A DNA stretch of 64,000 nucleotides from Tectiglobus sp965247245 (GCA_965247245.1 CBDFGV010000003.1:1178001-1242000); one strand, 5' to 3'. Shown: positions 51,926 to 61,681, counted from the stretch's first letter. The notes: generated by a model not told the origin, from the sequence alone. Translations and numbers: made by a program.

Positions 51926-53527
51926 ATGGACGACAGTATCATCAATGAAGACGCCGTCCACGACGGCTACCGGGTCAAAATTGCACCCGTCGCCGCTACT
52001 ATTCGGGCGGTTGTGGACGGCGTCACGGTCGCCGAAAGCGCCAGCGCATTGGTGATGCACGAAACACGTTATCCGCCGGTGTTTTATTTCCCGGAAAAAG
52101 ATGTGCAGATGGCACATCTCAAGGCGACCGACCACAGCACCCATTGCCCTTTCAAGGGCAACGCCAATCACTGGACATTGACGCTCGGAGATGATCAGCA
52201 CAGCCCTGCTGCTTGGCAGTATCGCGACCCGTTCGATGAATCAGCCGCCGTCAAAGGTTATGTCGCTTTTGTTTGGGACATGGTCGATGAGTGGTACAGC
52301 GACGAGACCTTGTTAGACGTACCTACCTCCGATCACGACATATCGTTAGCAAACCCATTTGTTGACTGGCTCGTTGAACGGGCATGGCAACCAAGAAACG
52401 TTCCCGATCTGCTAACCGAGTTTGTCAGTGTCTTGAAGTCGAACGAGTTCCCGATTTCACGCGTTCGAATACTCATTCAGACATTGCATCCACAGCTCTT
52501 TGCTTTGGCCTACACCTGGGAGAACGGCGTCGACGGCATCGATGAGTTTCAGGCAACCCACGCCGGCCTGCAATCCGCCCAGTATCAGGCGAGCCCGTTT
52601 GCGACGATCCTGCGCGGGGAAGGTGGCATCCGACGACGGTTGGAAGGCCCAAACGTTCGCCTCGACTACCCAATTCTCGAAGATCTAAAGGCTGAAGGAG
52701 CAACCGACTACGTTGCTGTCCCGCTGCGCTTTACGGACGGGCAGACCAACATACTCGTGCTCGTTTCTGATCAGCCCGGCGGCTTCTCAACCGAGCAGCT
52801 CGGTCAGCTGTACGAGATTCTCGCCAACATGAGCCGACTACTCGAAGCGCATGCCCAGCGCTTATCATCGCTCACGCTGTTGCAAACCTATCTCGGCAAA
52901 AATGCAGGTCAGAGAGTACTCGATGGCCTGATTAAGCGCGGTGATGGCGAGGAAATGCAGGCCATCATTTGGATGTCAGACTTGCGCAGTTCGACAAAAC
53001 TTGCAGAAACACTCTCACGCACGGAGTACCTGGAAGCCCTAAATCAGTATTTTGACAGTGTGGCCGGCGCCGTCATTGAAAATGGCGGAGAGGTACTCAA
53101 ATTCATTGGCGACGCTGTGCTGGCTATATTCCCGCTCGATGATGATGCAACCTGCAATCGTCCGGCTTGCGAGCGCGCCATCAAGGCGGTGCGCGCAGCC
53201 CAGGTGAAGATGGACGCTGCCAATGGCGAACGCTCAGATAAGAGTTTGCCGACACTTGCCTTCGGTACAGCCCTTCATATCGGCGCCCTCACATACGGCA
53301 ACATCGGCACCACACGGCGGCTTGACTTTACCGTCATCGGGTCTGCCGTAAACGAAGCTTCGCGCATTGAGGGACTGTGCAAGCCACTGGGCCACTCGGT
53401 GCTGATATCAAGCGCCTTTGCAGCTAAAACCGGCGCAGAACTTATATCGGTTGGGACTCACGAGCTCCGAGGGGTCAGCGAGGCTCAGGAGCTCTTCACA
53501 CTCGAACGAGCAAAATCGTCCGTCTAA
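51926..53527 (+). CDS. DUF427-class III adenylate/guanylate cyclase fusion
   Basis: 533-residue cytoplasmic protein in three parts. Residues about 15-115 match DUF427: VVDGVTVAESASALVMHET, PPVFYFPEKDVQM and STHCPFKGNANHWTL. A middle region (about 150-330) of unknown fold contains WLVERAWQPRNVPDLL, RVRILIQTLHPQLFALAYTW and a GAF-like end. The C-terminal cyclase domain (about 345-533) has the metal Asp in IIWMSDLRSSTKLAE, the second in GEVLKFIGDAVLAIFP, and the ribose/transition-state region TVIGSAVNEASRIEGL. All catalytic positions look intact, so it should make cAMP (or cGMP). DUF427 is normally a separate protein, so the fusion is unusual. It starts at ATG 51926 after a GC-rich AGGG-type site. 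Confidence 0.87.
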   Translation: MDDSIINEDAVHDGYRVKIAPVAATIRAVVDGVTVAESASALVMHETRYPPVFYFPEKDVQMAHLKATDHSTHCPFKGNANHWTLTLGDDQHSPAAWQYRDPFDESAAVKGYVAFVWDMVDEWYSDETLLDVPTSDHDISLANPFVDWLVERAWQPRNVPDLLTEFVSVLKSNEFPISRVRILIQTLHPQLFALAYTWENGVDGIDEFQATHAGLQSAQYQASPFATILRGEGGIRRRLEGPNVRLDYPILEDLKAEGATDYVAVPLRFTDGQTNILVLVSDQPGGFSTEQLGQLYEILANMSRLLEAHAQRLSSLTLLQTYLGKNAGQRVLDGLIKRGDGEEMQAIIWMSDLRSSTKLAETLSRTEYLEALNQYFDSVAGAVIENGGEVLKFIGDAVLAIFPLDDDATCNRPACERAIKAVRAAQVKMDAANGERSDKSLPTLAFGTALHIGALTYGNIGTTRRLDFTVIGSAVNEASRIEGLCKPLGHSVLISSAFAAKTGAELISVGTHELRGVSEAQELFTLERAKSSV

Positions 53528-53625
53528 TGTCGGATCTGCGCTAGCATCGAAAGACCAGCGGGTGGATAATCCATTCGATGAGAAACTCCGCTAGATTCCG
53601 ACGGTAGTAAGCAGTGGTGAGCACG

Positions 53626-54240
53626 ATGCAGGACGAACAGACAGTCAGCTTCACAGAGATGAAGCACGGCACGAAGGAAGACTACATCCTTCTTCAAAAG
53701 CTTGAGCGACCATTCCTTGCACTGACTGCCGATCGGATTCTGGACGAACTCGGGAGGCAGGGTGAAGTGTCTCTGGCAGGCTATAAAGTCACGAGACTGG
53801 AGCACGGCCTTCAGTCCGGCACGCGTGCACATCGCGAGGGTGCAGACTTGGATTGGGTTGTCGGCGCACTCTTACACGACATCGGAGATGGCCTCGCCCC
53901 ACAAAATCACGATCGCATGTCCGCAGAAGTCATCCGTCCATTTGTCCGCGAAGAAGTCTCTTGGGTCGTCGAACATCACGGCATTTTTCAGATGATCTAC
54001 TACGGCCATCACTATAACTGGGATGCCAATGCCCGCGATCGTTTCAAAGATCATCCTTGCTTCCAGTCCTGCGCTGACTTCTGCGAGCGTTGGGACCAGT
54101 CGTCCTTCGATCCAGAGTATAGTTCGGAAGCACTCGACTTTTTCGAACCCATGATCCGAGAAGTCTTCTCGCGAAAAGCTTACGCCCCCGATGTCATCCA
54201 GACCGGCCGTGTTGAGGGCTTACCGCCTCTCACAGCCTGA
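53626..54240 (+). CDS. HD-domain protein, candidate PhnZ/TmpB-like diiron oxygenase
   Basis: 204-residue protein with the HD fold. The order of motifs is EHGLQSGTRAHREGADLDW, ALLHDIGDGLAP (HD), VEHHGIFQMIYYGHH and a distal D in WDQSSFDPEY. The E/H-x-x-Q after the first helix and the spacing to LLHDIG are those of mixed-valent diiron HD oxygenases such as PhnZ and TmpB (which act on organophosphonates) rather than nucleotide phosphohydrolases. Assignment is inference. It lies 99 bases after the cyclase gene and 6 bases before the end of the convergent MFS gene. ATG 53626 is chosen; GTG 53614 is possible. Confidence 0.7.
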   Translation: MQDEQTVSFTEMKHGTKEDYILLQKLERPFLALTADRILDELGRQGEVSLAGYKVTRLEHGLQSGTRAHREGADLDWVVGALLHDIGDGLAPQNHDRMSAEVIRPFVREEVSWVVEHHGIFQMIYYGHHYNWDANARDRFKDHPCFQSCADFCERWDQSSFDPEYSSEALDFFEPMIREVFSRKAYAPDVIQTGRVEGLPPLTA

Positions 54241-54246
54241 TAGGAA

Positions 54247-55530
54247 TCAAGGCTTCTCGGTCGATAGATCTGTTGGAGCAGTTTTCTTCGGTCCGCGGTG
54301 CTTCACACTTTTCACGATAGACGCATAGAGTTGCTTGCCGGCAATGCCCACACTTCCTAGCGGCAAGTATGGAGCCTTTGGCTTATCACCCCGCACGCGC
54401 ACAAACATGCGCAGAAGTGTGAATCCAGCGAGCGCCAGCCAGATGCTGGAAATGACAAAGAACAGTCCCGGTGCCCCGAATTTCCCCATCACCATCGCCG
54501 ACACAATCGGACCGGCGATTGCGCCAACACCAAATGCTACGAGCAAGCCTGACGACACCTGCACCAAGCGCTCGCGATCGGCCATATCATTCACCTGCGC
54601 ACAAGACAAAGGATAGACGGTAAAGGCAAAACCGCCATAGAGAACCGCGTTTGCAAACAGCAGCCAATCCTCACCCTGAGCTGCCCAGTTGATACCCCAC
54701 GCAGCCCCCCCAGTAATCAGCGCAACGGAGAACAGTACCGTCCGTCGGTCGAACTTGTCCGACAAACGCCCAATCGGAAACTGCAACAGCATTCCACCAA
54801 CCAGGATGCTTGCCATAAACAAGGAAACCTGTGCGACGGTGAGATTACTTTCAGCTGCATAAACCGCGCCGAGGTTGTTAACAGAGCTATTGCAAAACCC
54901 AGCCGCCAGCGTTCCAACCAAACCGACGGGGGAAATGGAATAGAGCTCGCGGATCGGCATTCGCTTGGATGGCACCGGACTGGGGCCCGTAGCGCGCGTC
55001 AACAGCACTGGTACCAAGGCAAGAGAATAGATGATGGACGCAACCACAAAGAGCTGAAAGTCTTCCGGCGGGGCAATGTTAAGGAGAAACTGACCACCGC
55101 CTGAGCCGAGGTAGTTGGTGATCATATAGAGTGACAGGATCTGACCGCGGGTCTCATTGCCCGCACGCTCATTAATCCAACTCTCTGTGACCATGACCAT
55201 ACCGGCCATGCAAAAACCAGCTATTGTCCGCAGGATCAGCCAGAAGATCGGATCGACCCAGAGCAAGTGCCCGAGAACAGCCACCGACATAACGGAGGCG
55301 AGGGCGGCGAACGATCGAATGTGGCCAACCTGCGTAATGACGCGCACAGCAAACAAGGCGCCGAGCAATAGACCAAGTGAATAGCCGGCCATAATGAAGC
55401 CGATCATCTCGGTCGAGAAGCCTTCGTGCTTACTGCGCAGACCCAGCAAAGTCCCGAACATGCCGTTGGCAAGCAACAACAAGCCAAAGCTCGTCAAAAG
55501 GGACTTAATGGAGCGGAGGGTTTCCCACAT
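54247..55530 (-). CDS. MFS transporter, YcaD-like
   Basis: Complete major facilitator of about 427 residues with twelve helices, paralogous to the cut transporter at the start of the window. Shared stretches include EGFSTEMIGFIMAGYSLG, VTQVGHIRSFAALASV-type, ESWINERAGNETRGQIL and GGGQFLLNIAPPEDFQLF. It has a cytoplasmic tail with PKAPYLPLG, also seen in copy 1 (GPYIALHT). Start ATG 55530 is preferred; the frame is open to 55557. Substrate unknown; it sits between the HD protein and the ABC importer. Confidence 0.88.
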   Translation of the reverse strand: MWETLRSIKSLLTSFGLLLLANGMFGTLLGLRSKHEGFSTEMIGFIMAGYSLGLLLGALFAVRVITQVGHIRSFAALASVMSVAVLGHLLWVDPIFWLILRTIAGFCMAGMVMVTESWINERAGNETRGQILSLYMITNYLGSGGGQFLLNIAPPEDFQLFVVASIIYSLALVPVLLTRATGPSPVPSKRMPIRELYSISPVGLVGTLAAGFCNSSVNNLGAVYAAESNLTVAQVSLFMASILVGGMLLQFPIGRLSDKFDRRTVLFSVALITGGAAWGINWAAQGEDWLLFANAVLYGGFAFTVYPLSCAQVNDMADRERLVQVSSGLLVAFGVGAIAGPIVSAMVMGKFGAPGLFFVISSIWLALAGFTLLRMFVRVRGDKPKAPYLPLGSVGIAGKQLYASIVKSVKHRGPKKTAPTDLSTEKP

Positions 55531-55783
55531 GGGGCGCCTGCTTTCTGGCACGGCCAAGTCGATCGGCCCAGCCTATCAGGTTTCGATTAGGATGATCATA
55601 GAATCCATGCGCGGGACAAAAGTTGCGCAATACGACAAATTTCAGCGCGCAAGCGATAAAGACATGTCAATTCGTTGGGAAGTATAAAAGTACGCAATGC
55701 TGCATCGCGCCCATCGCATAGCAACCAAGCGGCAATGCAGATGGGGCATTACGATACTCAAACAATGCGGCAAACGCCCCCCG

Positions 55784-57469
55784 TCAGGCGTAGACACCGG
55801 CCTTGAAGTTAGCTGCCAGCGCTTGCTGCTTCTCCGCCGTCTCATCCAGCCAACCAACACGCAGTTCGGGAACAGAAGTGATCAGCAGCTCAGTATATGG
55901 ATGGAAAGGCGGTGAAAGAACCTCATCGACCGTGCCGTAGTCAACCAGCTCGCCATTGTAGAGAACCGCGAGATCATCTGCGAAGGCGGCGACAGTCGAC
56001 AAATCGTGACTGATAAACACGTAAGAAACGCCAAGCTTGTCACGCAGGCGCTTCAAAAGCTCAATGACGTTCGCACCCACAATCGTATCAAGCGCCGATG
56101 TCACCTCGTCACACAGCAGGACTTCAGGATTGGCCGCGAGACCACGTGCCAGGTTCACACGTTGTTTTTGACCACCGGATAGTTCCGCCGGAAAGCGGTC
56201 GGCAAACACAGTGGGTAATTCCACAAGGCTCAGAAGTTCGTGCACGCGCTCGCGCTTTTTTCGTCCTCGCAACCCGTGATAAAACTCAAGCGGCCGGCCG
56301 ATAATATTGCCGATGCGTTGGCGCGGATTGAGCGCTGTATCCGCCATCTGAAAGATGAATTGAACCTTCTGAAGATCCGCCCGACTTCGATCGCTAAGGC
56401 TGGGTTTGAGCGGAGTTCCATCCAACAACACCTCACCTTGGCTGGCAGGAAGGAGACCGGCCATAACCCGGGCCAGTGTTGATTTCCCACAACCGGATTC
56501 CCCGATCACCCCAACAACGCGGCCTTTGCCAATCTTCATCGAGATGTCTTTGAGAACCTTGACGGCCGGCGTCCCATCTGGCGCGCGGCCATAACCCGCC
56601 GTGACATTCTTGACCTCGAGGGCCGGTACTTCGGTGGCATGCGCATTCGCGTTATTGTCGCCCAGACCAGCAACCGGCGATGGCCGCACTGCCGCCATCA
56701 GGCGCTTGGTATAGATATGCTGAGGATTGTTGACGATTTGCTCAACAGGCCCCTGTTCCATGATCTCGCCGCCATAGAGCACGACGATGTAGTCGGCGAT
56801 TTGTGCCACCACTGCAAGATCATGTGTCACGTAAATCGCAGCCGAACCTTCTTCTGCAATAACCTTCTTAAAAGCCTTGAGGACTTCGATCTGCGTAGTC
56901 ACATCAAGAGCGGTCGTTGGTTCATCCAAGACCAGCAAAGCAGGCTTAGTCACCAGCGCCATCGCAGCCATCAAGCGCTGCAACTGTCCACCGGAGACCT
57001 GGTGCGGATAGCGGCCACCGATGCGATCCGGCTCTGGCAGTTCCAGGGCGCCATAGAGTTCCCGGGCCCGCTTATCAGCTTCCGCTTGGGTCATTGCGCC
57101 ATGCACAACGGCTGACTCTGTAACCTGCTCATTGATCTTCAGTGCTGGATTGAAAGTTGCAGCCGCACTCTGCGCCAGATAGGCAACGTTCTCTCCACGC
57201 ATATTAAGGCGCTCGATCGGGCTCAACTGGATCATGTCACGACCCTGAAGGCGCACCTCACCACCGCCAAAATGCAGGCCCGGCTTGGTATAGCCTAACG
57301 ACGCCAATGAGATCGTCGTTTTCCCAGAGCCAGATTCTCCGATTAGTGCGACGACCTTACCTGCCGGCACATCGAAATCGACGCCTTTGACGATCCGGAT
57401 CGGCTCGGCTCCATGCGGGCGCGCCTCAATAACGAGATTACGGACTTCAAGTGTATTGTTCTCTGTCAT
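55784..57469 (-). CDS. Peptide-type ABC transporter, fused double ATPase
   Basis: Energises an oligopeptide/nickel-type importer. One chain of 561 residues carries two ATPases: the first (DppD-like) with GESGSGKTT, VSGGQLQRLMAAMAL and VLDEPTTALD; the second (DppF-like) with GESGCGKSTLARVMAGLLP, LSGGQKQRVNLARGLA and LLCDEVTSALD. A fused pair is common in Rhizobiales. The ATG overlaps the stop of the upstream permease by 1 base (TGATG), so the operon is translationally coupled. Last gene of a four-gene unit. Confidence 0.94.
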   Translation of the reverse strand: MTENNTLEVRNLVIEARPHGAEPIRIVKGVDFDVPAGKVVALIGESGSGKTTISLASLGYTKPGLHFGGGEVRLQGRDMIQLSPIERLNMRGENVAYLAQSAAATFNPALKINEQVTESAVVHGAMTQAEADKRARELYGALELPEPDRIGGRYPHQVSGGQLQRLMAAMALVTKPALLVLDEPTTALDVTTQIEVLKAFKKVIAEEGSAAIYVTHDLAVVAQIADYIVVLYGGEIMEQGPVEQIVNNPQHIYTKRLMAAVRPSPVAGLGDNNANAHATEVPALEVKNVTAGYGRAPDGTPAVKVLKDISMKIGKGRVVGVIGESGCGKSTLARVMAGLLPASQGEVLLDGTPLKPSLSDRSRADLQKVQFIFQMADTALNPRQRIGNIIGRPLEFYHGLRGRKKRERVHELLSLVELPTVFADRFPAELSGGQKQRVNLARGLAANPEVLLCDEVTSALDTIVGANVIELLKRLRDKLGVSYVFISHDLSTVAAFADDLAVLYNGELVDYGTVDEVLSPPFHPYTELLITSVPELRVGWLDETAEKQQALAANFKAGVYA

Positions 57470-58476
57470 CACACCATCTTCTTGGCAAGGCTGCCGCCCT
57501 CATGGGCAGAAATGTCATCGACAATCAGGTTGATCGCGATCGTCAAGCTCGCAATCGCAGCTGCTGGCGCCAGCGATGCGATCGCACCCGCCCAGAAGCC
57601 GTTGCCCAATCCGGCAAGGTTCTCACGCACCATACTGCCCCAGTCACTGGTTGGCGGCTGCACACCCAGCCCAAGGAAACTCAAGCTGGAGATAAAGAGA
57701 ATAACGAACACAAAGCGCAAGCCAAAGTCGGTCGCCAATGGCATCGCGGCATTCGGCAGAATCTCTCGCGTAATGATCCACCAAAGCCCTTCACCACGGG
57801 CGCGCGCAGCTTCGACGAAGTCCTGCACCATGATGTCTTGCCCGAGGGCTCTGGCTATTCGAAAAACACTCGCCGCGTATATCAGCCCCGCCAGCCCTAT
57901 CAGCAGCGGTATCGACGAGTTAAACGCGGCGATCACAATCAACCCAAGCATGATGTTGGGAAACGACAATATCGCGTCGTCGATCCTACTCATGATGCTA
58001 TCGGTCCAGCCACCTGCAACAGCTGCAGCGATACCCAGTGTAATGCCTACGAAGTAAGCCAGGAGGGTCGCCGCAAATGAAATGCCAATGGTCGTGCGTG
58101 CCCCCCACATAACGCGGGATAGAACATCACGGCCGAGATAGTCGGTGCCGAGATAAGCCAATTGGCTCGGTGGCAAGAAGGTTGGATCAAGGATCTCCTG
58201 CCCTTTGAGGTCCTGCTCAATAAAGAAGGCTTCATCGTAAGGCGCGATGTAAGGACCGAGGAAGGCCATTGCGATCCAGAACAGGGTAATCCCAACCGCA
58301 ATGCGTCCTGTCCACGACAACCGCAAACGACGTTGTGGTGGGGCATCAGGCAATTCGTCGAACTGACTAGCCAGGCCCTTATCATTACCCTCCGCCAGCT
58401 CAGCTGTCGCCACCTCGCCGCGAGCCGGAACGCCGGCGGTGAGATCCTTATCGCGGTCTTGTTCGCTCGTGCTCAT
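57469..58476 (-). CDS. Peptide-type ABC transporter permease, DppC-like
   Basis: Membrane subunit of 335 residues. A cytoplasmic N-terminal region of about 60 residues precedes the first helix (GITLFWIAMAFLGPYIAPYD), typical for DppC; HYLGTDYLGRDVLSRVMWGART-like (LGTDYLGRDVLSRVMWG) and the EAA coupling loop VEAARARGEGLWWIITREILPN identify the family. It starts with ATG 58476 overlapping the DppB stop by 4 bases (ATGA). A longer frame to 58569 lies inside dppB and is a shadow. Confidence 0.93.
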   Translation of the reverse strand: MSTSEQDRDKDLTAGVPARGEVATAELAEGNDKGLASQFDELPDAPPQRRLRLSWTGRIAVGITLFWIAMAFLGPYIAPYDEAFFIEQDLKGQEILDPTFLPPSQLAYLGTDYLGRDVLSRVMWGARTTIGISFAATLLAYFVGITLGIAAAVAGGWTDSIMSRIDDAILSFPNIMLGLIVIAAFNSSIPLLIGLAGLIYAASVFRIARALGQDIMVQDFVEAARARGEGLWWIITREILPNAAMPLATDFGLRFVFVILFISSLSFLGLGVQPPTSDWGSMVRENLAGLGNGFWAGAIASLAPAAAIASLTIAINLIVDDISAHEGGSLAKKMV

Positions 58477-59420
58477 TTTGGATGCCTCAGGCGCGGGTTG
58501 GAAACAATGGATGCAATATCGGCGATCAGGATCAGGACCACATAGGTGCCGCAGAAGATCATCGCACAAGCCTGCACCAGGGGAATGTCACGTGTCTGGA
58601 CGCCATCCACCATCAGCTTGGCCAGCCCGGGATACGAGAAGATTGTCTCGACAACAACGACACCACTCACCAGGTAGGCGAGGTTGAGAGCAATTACGTT
58701 GACGATCGGGCCAATAGCATTGAGGAGCGCATGCCGGAGAATGATCCGTTGCCGCGGCACACCTTTCAAGATTGCCATCTCGATGTAAGGAGAGCTCATT
58801 ACATTGAGCACACCGGCACGCGTCATTCGGATCATTTGCGCAGAGACAACCACCACGAGGGTCAGAATAGGCAGCGTCAGAATCTGGAGCGATCTCCAAA
58901 AGTCCTCGGTTCCACTCAGATAGCTGACTGCCGGAACCAGGCCCAGCTGTACGGCCAGAATCAGGATCATGACAATCGCGATCAGAAAGTCGGGAACCGC
59001 AATGAGGCCAAGCGTTGCTGATGTCACGACCCGGTCAAGCAAGCGACCGGGGTTCATAGCGGCGACGAGACCCAGGAAAACCGACAATGGAATTGATATC
59101 GCAGCGACAATCCCCGTCATGAAGATTGTATTCCAAATCCGCGCATCAATGAGGCTGGCAATCGTTGCGCCTCCAGCAGCAGAAATGCCGAGATCACCTG
59201 TAAACAGGTTCGTAATCCAGCTTATGTATTGAACATAGAAGGGACGGTCCAAGCCAAGCTCTTTGCGTAGAGCGGCAAGCGACTCTGGTGTCGCGTTCTG
59301 TCCAAGACGGATTGTAGCTGCGTCACCAGGAAGAACAGCGGTGACGAGGAAGATTAGAAGCGACACAACCCAGATCAGCACAATGCCGATCCCGATGCGT
59401 CTCAATACGGTGGCCCACAT
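58473..59420 (-). CDS. Peptide-type ABC transporter permease, DppB-like
   Basis: Membrane subunit of 315 residues with six helices: RRIGIGIVLIWVVSLLIFL at the N terminus, LRKELGLDRPFYVQYISWITNLFTGDLG, and the coupling loop AILKGVPRQRIILRHALLNAIGP. It forms the translocation pore with the DppC-like partner. A hairpin at 59539-59561 separates it from the upstream binding protein gene, as is common where the binding protein is needed in excess. Confidence 0.94.
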   Translation of the reverse strand: MWATVLRRIGIGIVLIWVVSLLIFLVTAVLPGDAATIRLGQNATPESLAALRKELGLDRPFYVQYISWITNLFTGDLGISAAGGATIASLIDARIWNTIFMTGIVAAISIPLSVFLGLVAAMNPGRLLDRVVTSATLGLIAVPDFLIAIVMILILAVQLGLVPAVSYLSGTEDFWRSLQILTLPILTLVVVVSAQMIRMTRAGVLNVMSSPYIEMAILKGVPRQRIILRHALLNAIGPIVNVIALNLAYLVSGVVVVETIFSYPGLAKLMVDGVQTRDIPLVQACAMIFCGTYVVLILIADIASIVSNPRLRHPK

Positions 59421-59538
59421 AGAAACCTAATACCCATTGGTGGCTTGCTGGCGCCTTAAGAGAACGCGGGGCCGGCAAATTGAGGGAATTCGCTGGCAGG
59501 AGTTCGGTGCTATTCGGCGAGTAGATGCCCAGTGGTCA

Positions 59539-59561
59539 CCGGCCCCACGAATGGAGGCCGG
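59539..59561 (-). other. Hairpin between binding protein and permease genes
   Basis: CCGGCC (59539-59544) pairs with GGCCGG (59556-59561), extendable by two pairs with one bulge. There is no T-run. It lies 36 bases after the binding-protein stop and may stabilise that part of the mRNA so that more binding protein than permease is made. Confidence 0.45.
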
Positions 59562-59596
59562 CGTTGTCATCTTCTCATCGGAATAGCATGTGGATC

Positions 59597-61231
59597 TTAA
59601 GCGTCGATCCAAATGAACTCCGGCCATTCCATGCCACCGAACGTCGCGATCGGCACCCGTGGGAAGCCTTTGACGTTCTTTGCTTTGGCATCGATGTAGG
59701 CGCGGTGCGTCGCGATGAGTGTACCTGAACCTTCGTGGATCAGCTTCTGCGCGGCACAGCTGTACTCGTAACGCTTCTTCGGATCCAGTTCAGCACGCAT
59801 ATCAGCGAGCAGCTTATCGATTTTTGGCTCTTTCCAGGCCGACTCATTCCACTTGGCATCGGACTTATATGCCAGAGTCATCATGATGTTGGCGCTTGGG
59901 CGCATATTCCACGACGAAACGTGGAATGGATCTTTGTTCCAGATCGCACCCCAGTAACCGTCGTTCGGCACCTTCTTGATCTTGAGGTCGAAGCCAACCT
60001 TCTTACATTCGCGCTGTAGCAACAGACAAATGTCGGTCAAGCCAGGTCCAACTTCGGCAACTTTGAGCTCAGCGCCGGTGATGCCTGCCTTCTTGTGGTG
60101 GAACTTCGCCTTATCTGGGTCGTAAGGACGAACTGCCAGCTCCTTACAATGCATAGCACCATAAGCAGGCCCAATCGGGTGATCATTCCCGATATCGCCA
60201 ATACCTTTCTGCACAACATTCAGGACGCGGTCGCGACGCTGGAGGTACTTGAGGCCAGTAATGAAGTCGAGGTGATTTGCACCGGCAGGACTGTTGTCGT
60301 AGCGAGCCACGATGTCCATGTACGCACCCGACGGCATCGAGAACACTTCGGCATTTGCGCTGCCCTTGACCTGATTGACGGCCTTCGGGTCCAGGTTACC
60401 GATCATCTGCACGTCGCCGGACAGCAACGCATTAGTGCGTGCAACGCTGTCGGTAATACCGAACAACTCGATTTCATCGATATAGGGCCGGCCGTTATTC
60501 CAGTAGTTGTCGTTGCGCTTGTGAACCGAACGAACACCTGGCTTGAACTCGTTGAGCGTAAACGGTCCGGTCCCGACCGGCTTCTGGAAGTCAGTCGTAC
60601 CGTTTTTGATGATCTTGAAGTGGAATGTCCCGAGAATGATGGGCAATTCAGAGTTTGGTGCGTTGAGCTTGGCCTTGACGGTATGATCGTCATCCTTGAC
60701 CCACTCAGTGACGGATTCGACCAGAACCTTCGCCTTGGACTTCGAGTCCTTGCCGAGGTGGCGCATCATTGAATAGACGACGTCGTCAGCGGTGAACTTC
60801 GATCCGTCATGCCATTCAACGCCTTTGCGCAGCTTGAATGTCCACTCGGTAGCGTCTTTGTTGGACTCAAAGGACTCCGCGAGTTCCGGACCAGCTGTCA
60901 GGTCCTCTTGCAAGCGCGTAAGGTTGTTGTAGATCACGCGTCCGCGACCGTAGTCGAGCGACGACGTGAACAGGATTGGATCAAGCGTGTCAGACGGACC
61001 ATGCAGGTCCCAGGCAAAACGCAACTTACCACCACGCTTCGGCGTTGCAGCAATGGCCTGACTTGCAGCGGCGACTATGCTGCCTGCCGAGGCGACGGAT
61101 GCACCAGCAGCCAGTAGCCATCCCATGACCTCACGACGTGTGGCGCCACTCTTCAGAGCGGTCACAACCACGTCACGGTCATGATGACTGAGATCCTCGA
61201 ACACCGGACCGTCAGTACGTTCGATTGTCAT
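59597..61231 (-). CDS. Peptide-type ABC transporter substrate-binding protein (family 5)
   Basis: Periplasmic binding protein of 544 residues. It carries a long N region and a twin-arginine motif TRREVMGWLLAAG (Arg 32-33), with cleavage near residue 62, so it is exported folded or at least via a Tat-like signal. KRGGKLRFAWD begins the mature domain; GTGPFTLNEFKPG and LQRECKKVGFDLKIKKV are typical of SBP family 5. Family members bind peptides, nickel, opines, glutathione or quaternary amines. The neighbours (DddP-like and MttB-like proteins) suggest a methylated amine or sulfonium compound, which is inference. AGGGAGGA lies 6 bases before the ATG. Confidence 0.92.
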   Translation of the reverse strand: MTIERTDGPVFEDLSHHDRDVVVTALKSGATRREVMGWLLAAGASVASAGSIVAAASQAIAATPKRGGKLRFAWDLHGPSDTLDPILFTSSLDYGRGRVIYNNLTRLQEDLTAGPELAESFESNKDATEWTFKLRKGVEWHDGSKFTADDVVYSMMRHLGKDSKSKAKVLVESVTEWVKDDDHTVKAKLNAPNSELPIILGTFHFKIIKNGTTDFQKPVGTGPFTLNEFKPGVRSVHKRNDNYWNNGRPYIDEIELFGITDSVARTNALLSGDVQMIGNLDPKAVNQVKGSANAEVFSMPSGAYMDIVARYDNSPAGANHLDFITGLKYLQRRDRVLNVVQKGIGDIGNDHPIGPAYGAMHCKELAVRPYDPDKAKFHHKKAGITGAELKVAEVGPGLTDICLLLQRECKKVGFDLKIKKVPNDGYWGAIWNKDPFHVSSWNMRPSANIMMTLAYKSDAKWNESAWKEPKIDKLLADMRAELDPKKRYEYSCAAQKLIHEGSGTLIATHRAYIDAKAKNVKGFPRVPIATFGGMEWPEFIWIDA

Positions 61232-61283
61232 GTAGCTTCCTCCCTTTCAGCGAAAGAACAATCACGCCGTGTACAATTTCGAT

Positions 61284-61312
61284 AGTTTATTCTGCGACGG
61301 ACTGAACCACAA
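61284..61312 (-). promoter_or_regulatory. Possible sigma70-type promoter of the ABC operon
   Basis: On the minus strand TTGTGG (61312-61307) and TAAACT (61289-61284) are 17 bases apart and lie about 55 bases before the binding-protein ATG. Match to TTGACA/TATAAT is moderate. Confidence 0.35.
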
Positions 61313-61601
61313 CAAGCTTCGATGGCAATATTTTTGCACCACTATGCCCAACTTGCAAACATAAGTTTTGCAAATTTTGAGCAACTAAATTGGATAGACA
61401 TCCACGCTGCAGGGATTACGAAGCCTTTGACCCAAATTTGTGCATTCCGAAAGCCAAACAAGAAGTCATTGGATAAGTTATACTGCACAAAATCTTGGCA
61501 ATACGTCGGTTGTACTATGTGCACCTTGTCGTGACATAGTTGTGGGCGTACGCGCCGTCAGCTTTGATCAAAACGTTGACAAGAATGAACACGTCAAACT
61601 T

Positions 61602-61614
61602 GTCCAATTTGGAC
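61602..61614. promoter_or_regulatory. Operator-like palindrome GTCCAA-T-TTGGAC
   Basis: Perfect 6+1+6 inverted repeat about 160 bases before the DddP-like start. Length and shape suit a dimeric helix-turn-helix repressor such as GntR or LacI types; the protein is unknown. Confidence 0.5.
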
Positions 61615-61681
61615 CATAAATGTCGCATGTCGAACATGAAGCCAAGCGCGCGATAGGCAATCATCACACGGCTTGCCTAAT

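Noticed and set aside
51580..51945. 121-residue minus-strand frame upstream of the GMC gene
   Set aside because: Overlaps the starts of both flanking genes and matches nothing recognisable.
60095..60772. 225-residue plus-strand frame opposite the binding protein
   Set aside because: Shadow of the SBP gene; no motif and no start signal.
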